From an uncultured Lachnospiraceae bacterium (GTDB lineage Bacteria > Bacillota > Clostridia > Lachnospirales > Lachnospiraceae), in contig CAJKQE010000050.1 in assembly GCA_905201915.1 (NCBI GenBank), positions 1 to 15,152 of the forward strand: a stretch of DNA of 15,152 nucleotides, in the 5' to 3' direction. The notes under the pieces are model-generated. The model did not search any database. It worked only from the letters and a program-made list of their open reading frames with translations, and had not been told where the DNA came from. Shown in pieces: positions 1-6,565 of the stretch (the stretch's first letter is position 1; each line of letters starts with the position of its first letter). The translations under genes were made by a program, and so were the position numbers.

Positions 1-366
1 AAAAGCCCCATTGGAGAGGTTTCCATAGTAAAGTCCTTTTGAAACCAATTCAGCAGTTTCAGGGGATAGGAGAAAAGCTCCGTTTTCCTGCTTTAAAGTG
101 TGAGCGTTTAACTGGAAAATCTCACTTGAACTTAGTGTTCGGCTGAACAGCTTTTCATATTGGTCGCACAGTTTCATTACATCATCCAGTAGTTTTTTAT
201 TCTGCGAGTCATAAATGTTTACTGTAATAACAGTATTTAATTTAAAAGCAGTTGCAGAAATGGGTTCCTGCGATTGTTGTTTTTTTTCGTAAATCGCAGC
301 AAATCCAAAAAGGGTTATAAGCAATAATCCAATGGTAAATAGAAATAATGATTTTTTATTTTTCAT
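1..366 (-). CDS. apbE: FAD:protein FMN transferase (ApbE family), N-terminal part
   Basis: Partial gene: it starts at the ATG whose complement lies at 364-366 and runs off the left edge after 122 codons with no stop. An AAGGAG site lies 5 bases upstream of the ATG. Residues 7-25 form a hydrophobic helix without a lipobox cysteine, so the protein is probably membrane-tethered and faces outward. Residues 39-52 (ATAFKLNTVITVNI), the SRTLSSSEIFQLN segment at 75-87, and the ending GLYYGNLSNGAF are typical of the N-terminal half of ApbE proteins, which move FMN from FAD to a Thr of flavoprotein partners such as Rnf/Nqr subunits or secreted flavoproteins. The Mg/FAD-binding aspartates of the C-terminal half lie outside the window. 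It is transcribed divergently from the deacetylase gene and has a clear promoter of its own. The family call is good; the partner is unknown. Confidence 0.85.
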   Translation of the reverse strand, partial: MKNKKSLFLFTIGLLLITLFGFAAIYEKKQQSQEPISATAFKLNTVITVNIYDSQNKKLLDDVMKLCDQYEKLFSRTLSSSEIFQLNAHTLKQENGAFLLSPETAELVSKGLYYGNLSNGAF

Positions 367-396
367 AAGTGCTCCTTATTTGTTTAAATCAAAAAT

Positions 397-426
397 ATTG
401 TAAGGTTAAGGTGCTGTTTCTGTCAA
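397..426 (-). promoter_or_regulatory. sigma-A-type promoter of the apbE-like gene
   Basis: On the minus strand there is a perfect TTGACA (complement of 421-426), an 18-base spacer and TACAAT (complement of 397-402). It points to the apbE start at 366 and leaves room for a leader of about 25 bases containing the AAGGAG site. Confidence 0.7.
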
Positions 427-433
427 GAAAGAA

Positions 434-439
434 TATAAT
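434..439 (+). promoter_or_regulatory. probable -10 box for the deacetylase-rarA genes
   Basis: A perfect TATAAT lies 26 bases before the ATG at 466. No good -35 box is found 16-18 bases upstream, so only the -10 is called. The box sits 7 bases from the -35 of the divergent apbE promoter, so the two promoters overlap. Confidence 0.4.
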
Positions 440-465
440 AGAGTGATGATAATTGGAGTGTGATT

Positions 466-1125
466 ATGAAAAAAATAGTGTTTATTTTATCTTTTTTTGT
501 GATATTTTTTATAGGAAAACAGGGAATGGAACAAGCAGTAGAAACAGTAAATGAGCTTTCCGATGAGGATCATCCTGAAATTGCATTGACCTTTGATGAT
601 GGACCTCATGAAGTTTATACAGAGCAGCTTTTAGATGGTTTAAAAGAGAGGGGAGTACAGGCAACTTTCTTTCTCATTGGTCAGAATATAGAAGAAAAAG
701 AAGCAGTGGTACAGAGAATGAAAGAAGAAGGACATCTTATTGGAAATCATACTTATCATCATGTGAATTTAAAAAAGATTTCAGAAAGCAAAGCAGAAGA
801 GGAAATAGTGATGACCTGTAATAAAATTTATGATACAGTGGGAATTTGCACGTCTTTTGTCCGTCCTCCTTTTGGTGAGTGGAAGCAAAACTTAGATTTT
901 GACATTACTATGATACCGGTGTCATGGAATGTGGATTCTTTAGACTGGACAACAGAAAATGTAGATAAAACTGTAAAAAGGGTAGTGAAAGATGTGAAAG
1001 AAGGTGATATTATTTTAATGCACGATATTTATGCGTCCTCGGTAGAGGCAGCACTTCGTATTGTAGATATATTACAGGAAAAAGGATATGAATTTGTTAC
1101 TGTAGATAAATTACTTTTAGAATAG
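466..1125 (+). CDS. membrane-anchored polysaccharide deacetylase (NodB/CE4)
   Basis: A 219-residue protein with an N-terminal signal anchor (residues 3-17) and one NodB homology domain. The CE4 motifs appear in order: TFDDGP at 42-47 (Asp44 likely catalytic base, Asp45 metal ligand), HTYHH at 95-99 (metal ligands His95 and His99), RPPFG at 133-137, DSLDW at 157-161, and LMHD at 184-187 (His186 catalytic). These zinc/cobalt-dependent enzymes remove N-acetyl groups from peptidoglycan or other amino sugars at the cell surface, which often gives lysozyme resistance; the substrate here cannot be read from sequence. The ATG at 466 is preferred because GGAG at 455-458 is 7 bases away; an in-frame GTG at 460 is only 1 base from that site. 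Seventeen bases separate it from rarA, so the two are probably co-transcribed. Confidence 0.88.
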   Translation: MKKIVFILSFFVIFFIGKQGMEQAVETVNELSDEDHPEIALTFDDGPHEVYTEQLLDGLKERGVQATFFLIGQNIEEKEAVVQRMKEEGHLIGNHTYHHVNLKKISESKAEEEIVMTCNKIYDTVGICTSFVRPPFGEWKQNLDFDITMIPVSWNVDSLDWTTENVDKTVKRVVKDVKEGDIILMHDIYASSVEAALRIVDILQEKGYEFVTVDKLLLE

Positions 1126-1142
1126 AGGAGAAAGATACAGAG

Positions 1143-2462
1143 ATGGACTTATTTGATTATATGAAGGAACAGACATTGGAAAATGAATCGCCTCTGGCAT
1201 CAAGAATGAGGCCTGTTACTTTAGAAGAAGTGGCGGGGCAGGCGCATATTATAGGGAAGGATAAGCTGCTTTATCGAGCTATTAAAGCTGATAAATTGGG
1301 AAGTGTTATTTTTTATGGACCTCCGGGAACAGGAAAGACCACACTGGCAAAGGTAATTGCAAATACTACAAGCGCCAGATTTAAACAGATTAATGCCACA
1401 GTGGCAGGGAAAAAAGATATGGAAGAAGTGGTGAAAGCAGCTCAGCAGTATTTAGGAATGTACGGGAAGAAAACAATTCTTTTCGTAGATGAAATTCATC
1501 GTTTTAATAAAGGACAGCAGGACTATTTACTGCCTTTTGTAGAAGACGGCACTTTGATTTTAATAGGAGCAACAACAGAAAATCCTTATTTTGAAGTAAA
1601 TGGAGCGCTTCTTTCCCGTTCCATTGTTTTTGAACTGAAACCTTTGGAAAAAGAGGATATCTGTAAGCTTTTAGAGAGAGCTGTTTCTGACTGTGAAAGG
1701 GGAATGGGAAGCTATCATGCAGTGCTTCATGAAGATGCCAAAAACTTTCTGGCAGATATTGCAGGAGGTGATGCAAGAGCGGCATTGAATGCTCTTGAAT
1801 TGGGTATTCTTACTACGCAAAAAAGTGAAGATGGTAAGATACATATTGATTTGGAAACAGCTTCTCAGTGTATCCAAAAAAGAGTTGTCCGTTATGATAA
1901 AACAGGAGATAATCATTACGATACTGTTTCTGCATTTATAAAAAGTATGAGAGGTTCTGATCCGGATGCAGCAGTATTTTATCTGGCAAAGATGTTATAT
2001 GCAGGAGAAGATATTAAGTTTATTGCACGGCGTATTATGATTTGTGCTGCAGAAGATGTAGGAAATGCAGATCCTCAGGCACTACAGGTGGCTGTGGCAG
2101 CAGCTCAGGCAGTGGAGCGTCTTGGTATGCCGGAAGCACAAATTCCACTGGCTCAGGCAGTAACTTATGTGGCTTCTGCACCAAAGAGCAATGCAGCATA
2201 TATGGCAATCGCAGAGGCAATGGAGGCAGTGAAGAATACGAAAACTACAGTGCCGGTACATTTACAGGACTCACATTATAGAGGAGCATCTAAAATGGGA
2301 CATGGAATAGGATACAAATATGCCCATGACTACCCTAATCATTATGTAGAGCAGCAGTATATGCCGTCTGAGTTGCAGGGCAAAGTATTTTATACTCCTA
2401 CAGAGAATGGATATGAACAGAATATCAGGGATTATTTCAAAAAAATCAAGGAAAACAGTTGA
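1143..2462 (+). CDS. rarA: replication-associated recombination protein A (RarA/MgsA), AAA+ ATPase
   Basis: A full-length 439-residue AAA+ ATPase of the RarA/MgsA/WRNIP1 family, which acts in the cytoplasm at stalled replication forks. Visible features are the N-terminal segment with PLASRMRP (17-24) typical of the family, Walker A GPPGTGKTT (59-67), Walker B ILFVDE (112-117), the sensor-1 segment ATTENP (143-148) and an SRS at 158-160 supplying the likely arginine finger. The C-terminal half matches the family tetramerisation region and ends with the hallmark GIGYKYAHDYPNHYVEQQY-type stretch. The start at 1143 gives the usual family N-terminus (MDLFDYM), although GAGGAG at 1125-1130 is a rather distant 12 bases upstream. 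It follows the deacetylase gene closely; I see no functional link between the two beyond shared transcription. Confidence 0.95.
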   Translation: MDLFDYMKEQTLENESPLASRMRPVTLEEVAGQAHIIGKDKLLYRAIKADKLGSVIFYGPPGTGKTTLAKVIANTTSARFKQINATVAGKKDMEEVVKAAQQYLGMYGKKTILFVDEIHRFNKGQQDYLLPFVEDGTLILIGATTENPYFEVNGALLSRSIVFELKPLEKEDICKLLERAVSDCERGMGSYHAVLHEDAKNFLADIAGGDARAALNALELGILTTQKSEDGKIHIDLETASQCIQKRVVRYDKTGDNHYDTVSAFIKSMRGSDPDAAVFYLAKMLYAGEDIKFIARRIMICAAEDVGNADPQALQVAVAAAQAVERLGMPEAQIPLAQAVTYVASAPKSNAAYMAIAEAMEAVKNTKTTVPVHLQDSHYRGASKMGHGIGYKYAHDYPNHYVEQQYMPSELQGKVFYTPTENGYEQNIRDYFKKIKENS

Positions 2463-2487
2463 GTTTCTTAAAGTAAAGTGATAAAAT
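2459..2487 (+). promoter_or_regulatory. promoter candidate for the aminotransferase gene
   Basis: TTGAGT (2459-2464), a 17-base spacer and TAAAAT (2482-2487) lie 33 bases before the ATG at 2520. The -35 overlaps the rarA stop codon. No terminator separates rarA from this gene, so read-through is also possible. Confidence 0.5.
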
Positions 2488-2519
2488 CATTCCAATAAAA
2501 AATAAAGTGAGGCAGAACT

Positions 2520-3740
2520 ATGAGAACATTTCAGAAATCATCAAAACTCGAAAATGTGTGCTATGATGTAAGGGGACCGGTTTTAGATGAAGCAAACCGT
2601 ATGCAGGAAAGTGGTATTGACATTTTAAAGCTGAATATCGGAAATCCTGCGCCATTCGGATTCTCAGCCCCAGAAGAAGTGATTTTAGATATGATTTATA
2701 CACTTCGGGATTCACAGGGTTATTCAGATTCCAAGGGGATTTTTTCTGCGAGAAAAGCAATTATGCAATATTGTCAGATAAAGAAAATTCCTAATGTAAC
2801 GATTAATGACATTTATACAGGGAATGGTGTCAGTGAGCTGATTAATATGGTAACGCAGGGACTTTTAGATAGCGGCGATGAGATATTAGTTCCTTCACCG
2901 GATTATCCATTATGGACAGGCTGTGTTTCTTTGTCGGGAGGAACACCGGTACATTATATCTGTGATGAGCAATCAGAATGGTATCCTGATATAGAGGATA
3001 TTAAAAGTAAGATAACAGATAAAACAAAGGCAATTGTCTTAATTAATCCTAACAATCCTACAGGAGCAGTTTATCCGAAAGAGCTTTTAATGGAGATTGT
3101 AGAGATTGCAAGAGAACATGAGCTGATGATTTTCTCTGATGAAATTTATGACAGATTGGTATTCGATGGGATTGAACATACGTCTATTGCTTCTCTGGCA
3201 CCGGATGTATTTTGCATTACTTTAAACGGACTTTCCAAATCCCACATGATAGCAGGATTTCGGTGCGGCTGGATGGTATTAAGCGGTGCAAAAGAAAAAG
3301 CAAAAGGGTTCATTGAAGGCTTAAATATGCTTTCTAATATGCGCCTTTGCTCTAATGTTCCGGGGCAGGCAATCATTCAGACTGCTTTAGGCGGCTATCA
3401 AAGTGTCAATGAATATTTGGTTCCGGGAGGCAGAATTTATGAGCAGAGAGAATATATCTACAATGCAATTAATGATATTCCGGGGCTGTCAGCAGTAAAG
3501 CCAAAAGCAGCATTTTATATTTTCCCGAAAATGGATACAAAGAAATTTAATATTTTAGACGATGAAAAATTTGCATTAGACCTTTTAAAAGAAAAGAAAG
3601 TGCTTATTACACATGGAAAAGGATTTAACTGGGGAGAACCGGATCATTTCAGAATTGTGTATTTACCGGGAGTGGAAGAATTGAAAAAAGCAACCGGAAA
3701 ATTAAGAGATTTTTTTGCGGGATATCATCAGAAATTATAA
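2520..3740 (+). CDS. alaA: PLP-dependent aminotransferase, AlaA-like (glutamate-pyruvate type)
   Basis: A 406-residue class I/II fold-type I aminotransferase. The opening SSKLENVCYDVRGPVLDEA, LNIGNPAPFGF (38-48) and QGYSDSKGIFSARKAIMQ (66-83) closely resemble E. coli AlaA (about 405 residues), which makes alanine from pyruvate with glutamate as amino donor. Cofactor residues are visible: NPNNPTG (176-182), SDEIYD (206-211) and the Schiff-base lysine Lys240 in NGLSKSHMIAGFR. It is cytoplasmic and requires pyridoxal phosphate. The Shine-Dalgarno site is weak (GTGAGG at 2508-2513, 6 bases before the ATG). It appears to be a single-gene unit, with a promoter overlapping the rarA stop and a terminator just downstream. 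The close AlaA resemblance makes alanine synthesis likely, but substrate range in this family varies, so alanine versus another amino acid is inference. Confidence 0.88.
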   Translation: MRTFQKSSKLENVCYDVRGPVLDEANRMQESGIDILKLNIGNPAPFGFSAPEEVILDMIYTLRDSQGYSDSKGIFSARKAIMQYCQIKKIPNVTINDIYTGNGVSELINMVTQGLLDSGDEILVPSPDYPLWTGCVSLSGGTPVHYICDEQSEWYPDIEDIKSKITDKTKAIVLINPNNPTGAVYPKELLMEIVEIAREHELMIFSDEIYDRLVFDGIEHTSIASLAPDVFCITLNGLSKSHMIAGFRCGWMVLSGAKEKAKGFIEGLNMLSNMRLCSNVPGQAIIQTALGGYQSVNEYLVPGGRIYEQREYIYNAINDIPGLSAVKPKAAFYIFPKMDTKKFNILDDEKFALDLLKEKKVLITHGKGFNWGEPDHFRIVYLPGVEELKKATGKLRDFFAGYHQKL

Positions 3741-3761
3741 AGAAAAACGAACGTTATAAAC

Positions 3762-3804
3762 AGAACTGTCACATGAAGAAATAATCGAGTGGCAGTTCTT
3801 TTTT
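3762..3804 (+). terminator. intrinsic terminator after the aminotransferase gene
   Basis: An 11-bp stem (3762-3772 with 3789-3799, one G-T wobble) closes a 16-base loop and is followed by a T run (3798-3804). It separates the aminotransferase gene from the MarR/ABC operon. Confidence 0.85.
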
Positions 3805-3823
3805 CGTTATATAAGAAATTAAA

Positions 3824-3835
3824 TTAGCTGACTAA
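3824..3835 (+). promoter_or_regulatory. upstream MarR operator candidate (palindrome)
   Basis: TTAGCTGACTAA is a 12-bp near-perfect palindrome. It differs at one base from the reverse complement of the second site at 3920-3931. It lies 52 bases upstream of the -35 box, and its centre is 96 bp from the centre of the second site, about nine helical turns. Confidence 0.6.
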
Positions 3836-3870
3836 TAAATATCATGTGACTTATTTCTAAAAAAAGTGTA

Positions 3871-3896
3871 AAATATCAAAAATCTGCTTGATATTT
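3871..3896. repeat. 9-bp inverted repeat overlapping the marR -35 box
   Basis: AAATATCAA (3871-3879) and TTGATATTT (3888-3896) form a perfect inverted repeat with an 8-base gap. The right arm contains the -35 hexamer. It could be a second regulator site or only an AT-rich coincidence; no T run follows, so it is not a terminator. Confidence 0.45.
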
Positions 3897-3916
3897 CATG
3901 ACTTCTGCCATAATAT
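3888..3916 (+). promoter_or_regulatory. promoter of the marR-ABC exporter operon
   Basis: TTGATA (3888-3893), a 17-base spacer and TAATAT (3911-3916) form a good sigma-A-type promoter. The predicted start of transcription falls inside the operator palindrome at 3920-3931, as expected for an autorepressed regulator gene. Confidence 0.7.
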
Positions 3917-3919
3917 AAG

Positions 3920-3931
3920 TTAGTCAACTAA
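3920..3931 (+). promoter_or_regulatory. MarR operator candidate over the transcription start
   Basis: TTAGTCAACTAA is a 12-bp near-perfect palindrome directly downstream of the -10 box. Its reverse complement, TTAGTTGACTAA, matches the upstream site in 11 of 12 positions. Position and repetition suggest the binding site of the adjacent MarR protein; this is inference. Confidence 0.65.
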
Positions 3932-3961
3932 ATAATATAGCGGGGACTTTGTATTCGCTGT

Positions 3962-4435
3962 ATGAAGGAAAGGAGCATAAGAATTAAAATGGAGAAGGAT
4001 GACAGTTTGCATGGAAAATTTGTGCAGCTTACCCATCTGTATTACAGAAATACATTTAAGATTTTAAGTGAAACAGGCATCCATCCCAAGCAAATTCCAC
4101 TGCTGATTTTATTGGATAAGCGGGATGGTATGAGCCAGAAGGAAATCTCAGAAGAACTGCATATCAGCGCCCCTACTGTGGCAGTTTCCATGAAACGTAT
4201 GGAAAAAGCAGGGATTATTGAGAGAAGAAATGATGAGCATGACCAGAGAATGGTGCGTATTTATCTTACGGCACAGGGAAAGGAAATGATTGAAAAATCC
4301 AGAAAATGTGTGGAAGAAAATGAAAAGATGGTTTTTTCCGGTTTTTCAGAGAGTGAAATGTGTCTCATGAAACGCTTTTTTGACCAGATGATTAAAAACT
4401 TAGGCGGAGATGATAAGCATCATTGTTGTATGTAG
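3962..4435 (+). CDS. MarR-family transcriptional regulator of the adjacent ABC exporter
   Basis: A 157-residue winged helix-turn-helix protein. The DNA-binding region spans about residues 45-105: LLILLDKRDG, then MSQKEISEELHISAPTVAVS as the HTH, then a wing with the typical basic/acidic pattern RRNDEHDQRMVRIYLT. Flanking helices form the dimer interface. The C-terminus GGDDKHHCCM is rich in His/Cys, which hints at metal or redox responsiveness but is not proof. The start is uncertain: the ATG at 3962 has only GGGG 15-18 bases upstream, while the in-frame ATG at 3989 (148 residues) follows a strong AAAGGAG (3969-3975) at 13 bases. It sits 18 bases before the first ABC gene, and two matching palindromes lie upstream, so it most likely represses its own operon and releases it when a toxic ligand binds. 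Confidence 0.9.
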   Translation: MKERSIRIKMEKDDSLHGKFVQLTHLYYRNTFKILSETGIHPKQIPLLILLDKRDGMSQKEISEELHISAPTVAVSMKRMEKAGIIERRNDEHDQRMVRIYLTAQGKEMIEKSRKCVEENEKMVFSGFSESEMCLMKRFFDQMIKNLGGDDKHHCCM

Positions 4436-4453
4436 GCAGTAAAGGAGGACACT

Positions 4454-6565
4454 ATGTTAAAAATGTTTCATTATATGAAAGAACGATGGCATTACATTGT
4501 AATGATTATCCTTCTTTTATTTGTTCAGGCATTTTGCGATTTGTCTTTGCCGGATTATACATCTAAGATTGTAAATGTAGGAATTCAGCAAAAAGGCGTG
4601 GAAGACGGAGTGCCGGAAACCATTGAACAGAAAAATTTGGAAACACTGCTGTTGTTTATGGAGCAGGAGGAACAGGATACGGTATTAAACGCTTATGAAA
4701 TAGAGGATGAGCAGTACCGGCTAAAGAAAATCACAAAAGAGGAAAGAGAAGAGCTGAATAGTATTCTAGGGATTCCTGAGCTGATTGCAGGAAGCATGAA
4801 AGCAGAGGAGCTTCAGGCAGCAGCGCAGATGCCCAAGGAGCAGCGAGAAGCTTTTTTAGGAGATGCCAGAGCAAAGCTTGAAGAAATTCCGGACTCTATT
4901 ATTACACAAAAAGCCGTAAGCTTTGTGCAGGAAGAATATAAGCAGCAGGGGCAGGATATGGATAAGCTCCAGACGAATTATATTTTATTCAGTGGCTTAA
5001 AGATGCTGGGACTGGCATTTCTTGCCATGGCAGCAGCCGTTATGGTTACCTTCTTGTCTTCACAGGTTGCGGCAACATTGGGAAGAAATTTAAGAAACAG
5101 TGTTTATCGCAAGGTGATTTCTTTTTCAGGAGAGGAATTAAACCATTTTTCCATTGCTTCTTTAATTACCAGAAGCACCAATGATGTGCAGCAGGTACAG
5201 ATGCTATTTACCATGCTGTTTCGTATTGTTCTGTATGCGCCGATTTTAGGAATTGGCGGTGTATATAAGGTGTTTCAGACAGACGCATCTATGACATGGA
5301 TTTTAGCGTTGGCAGTGGTTGTGATTACACTGTTTGTTTTCCTTGTTTTCAAGCTGGTTATGCCGAAATTTACAAAGCTTCAGTATTTAATTGACGAGTT
5401 GAACTTGGTAGCAAGAGAAATCCTTACCGGTGTGCCAGTTATTCGAGCTTTCAGTCGAGAAAAGCATGAGGAAGAACGTTTTGAGGATGCCAATGCAAAG
5501 CTGACAAAAACCAATCTTTTTGTAAACCGATGTATGACATTTATGATGCCGTTTATGATGCTTTTGATGAATGCCATTACCGTTTTAATTGTGTGGAACG
5601 GTTCTCATGCCGTAGACGCAGGCAATATGCAGGTAGGTAATATGATGGCGTTTATGCAGTATGCAATGCAGATTATTATGGCATTTCTGATGATTACCAT
5701 GATGTCTATTATGATACCGAGAGCCAATGTAGCGGCAAAACGTATCAACGAAATTATGGAAACAGAAGTCAGCATTAAAGATGAAGAAAATCCAGTGCAG
5801 CCGAAAGAAGAACAAAAAGGGGAAGTGGTCTTTGAACATGTGGGATTTGCTTATCCCGGTGCAGATGGAAATTCTCTTACGGATATTAGTTTTTCTGCAA
5901 AAAAAGGAGAAACGGTTGCGTTTATCGGAAGTACAGGAAGCGGCAAGAGCACGCTGGTAAATCTTATTCCGAGATTTTTCGATGTGACAGAAGGAAGAAT
6001 TTTGGTAGACGGTGTGGATATCCGACAGATGCCTTTGCATGAATTAAGAGAACGAATTGGCTATGTGCCGCAAAAAGGTGTGCTGTTTTCCGGTACCATT
6101 GACTCCAATATCCGTTACGGAAAAGAAGCTGCCACAGAAGCAGAAGTACAAAGAGCAGCTGAAATTGCGCAGGCATGGGATTTTATAGAAGAAAAAGAAG
6201 ACGGTGTGCAGTCAGCCATTGCACAGGGCGGAACCAATGTTTCCGGTGGACAGAAGCAGAGATTGTCCATTGCAAGAGCCATTGCAAAAAATCCGGAGAT
6301 TTATATTTTTGATGATAGCTTTTCCGCATTGGATTATAAGACGGATGTGGTGCTGCGAAGAGCATTGAAAAAAGAAACAAAGGATGCCACTACACTGATT
6401 GTGGCACAGAGAATTAGTACCATTCTTCATGCAGATAAGATTTTAGTTCTGGATGAAGGCCATGTGGTAGGACAGGGAACTCATAAGGAGCTTTTGAAAT
6501 CCTGTGATGTATATCGCCAGATTGCCATGTCACAGTTATCAGAGGAGGAATTAGCCGATGAGTAG
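4454..6565 (+). CDS. ABC exporter half-transporter with degenerate ATP site (subunit A)
   Basis: A 703-residue type I (type IV fold) exporter half: membrane domain at about 1-430, nucleotide-binding domain at 455-690. Walker A is GSTGSGKST (492-500), Q-loop Gln540, and the signature is an intact VSGGQ (596-600). Two catalytic positions are changed: Walker B reads IYIFDD, with Asp621 instead of the catalytic Glu, and the switch histidine is Gln652 (VAQR). This is the known pattern of the degenerate subunit in heterodimeric exporters such as LmrC and TM287. A hydrophilic, mostly acidic insertion of about 140 residues (roughly 40-175) separates the first and second membrane helices and should lie outside the cell. 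AAAGGAGG is 5 bases before the ATG. It overlaps the next gene by 8 bases, indicating translational coupling. Substrate unknown; drug, peptide or lipid export are all possible. Confidence 0.92.
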   Translation: MLKMFHYMKERWHYIVMIILLLFVQAFCDLSLPDYTSKIVNVGIQQKGVEDGVPETIEQKNLETLLLFMEQEEQDTVLNAYEIEDEQYRLKKITKEEREELNSILGIPELIAGSMKAEELQAAAQMPKEQREAFLGDARAKLEEIPDSIITQKAVSFVQEEYKQQGQDMDKLQTNYILFSGLKMLGLAFLAMAAAVMVTFLSSQVAATLGRNLRNSVYRKVISFSGEELNHFSIASLITRSTNDVQQVQMLFTMLFRIVLYAPILGIGGVYKVFQTDASMTWILALAVVVITLFVFLVFKLVMPKFTKLQYLIDELNLVAREILTGVPVIRAFSREKHEEERFEDANAKLTKTNLFVNRCMTFMMPFMMLLMNAITVLIVWNGSHAVDAGNMQVGNMMAFMQYAMQIIMAFLMITMMSIMIPRANVAAKRINEIMETEVSIKDEENPVQPKEEQKGEVVFEHVGFAYPGADGNSLTDISFSAKKGETVAFIGSTGSGKSTLVNLIPRFFDVTEGRILVDGVDIRQMPLHELRERIGYVPQKGVLFSGTIDSNIRYGKEAATEAEVQRAAEIAQAWDFIEEKEDGVQSAIAQGGTNVSGGQKQRLSIARAIAKNPEIYIFDDSFSALDYKTDVVLRRALKKETKDATTLIVAQRISTILHADKILVLDEGHVVGQGTHKELLKSCDVYRQIAMSQLSEEELADE

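Noticed and set aside
1504..2281. Open frames on both strands inside rarA.
   Set aside because: They overlap a clearly coding AAA+ gene, have no ribosome binding sites, and their products (for example Gly/Ser/Cys-rich) look like frame shadows.
3851..3874. A second marR promoter (TGTGAC, 18 bases, TAAAAT at 3869-3874).
   Set aside because: The -35 is poor and the TTGATA/TAATAT promoter downstream fits much better and coincides with the operator.
3983..3985. ATT as start codon of the MarR gene, 7 bases after AAAGGAG.
   Set aside because: ATT starts are very rare, and two in-frame ATG codons (3962, 3989) flank it. Noted only because the spacing is ideal.
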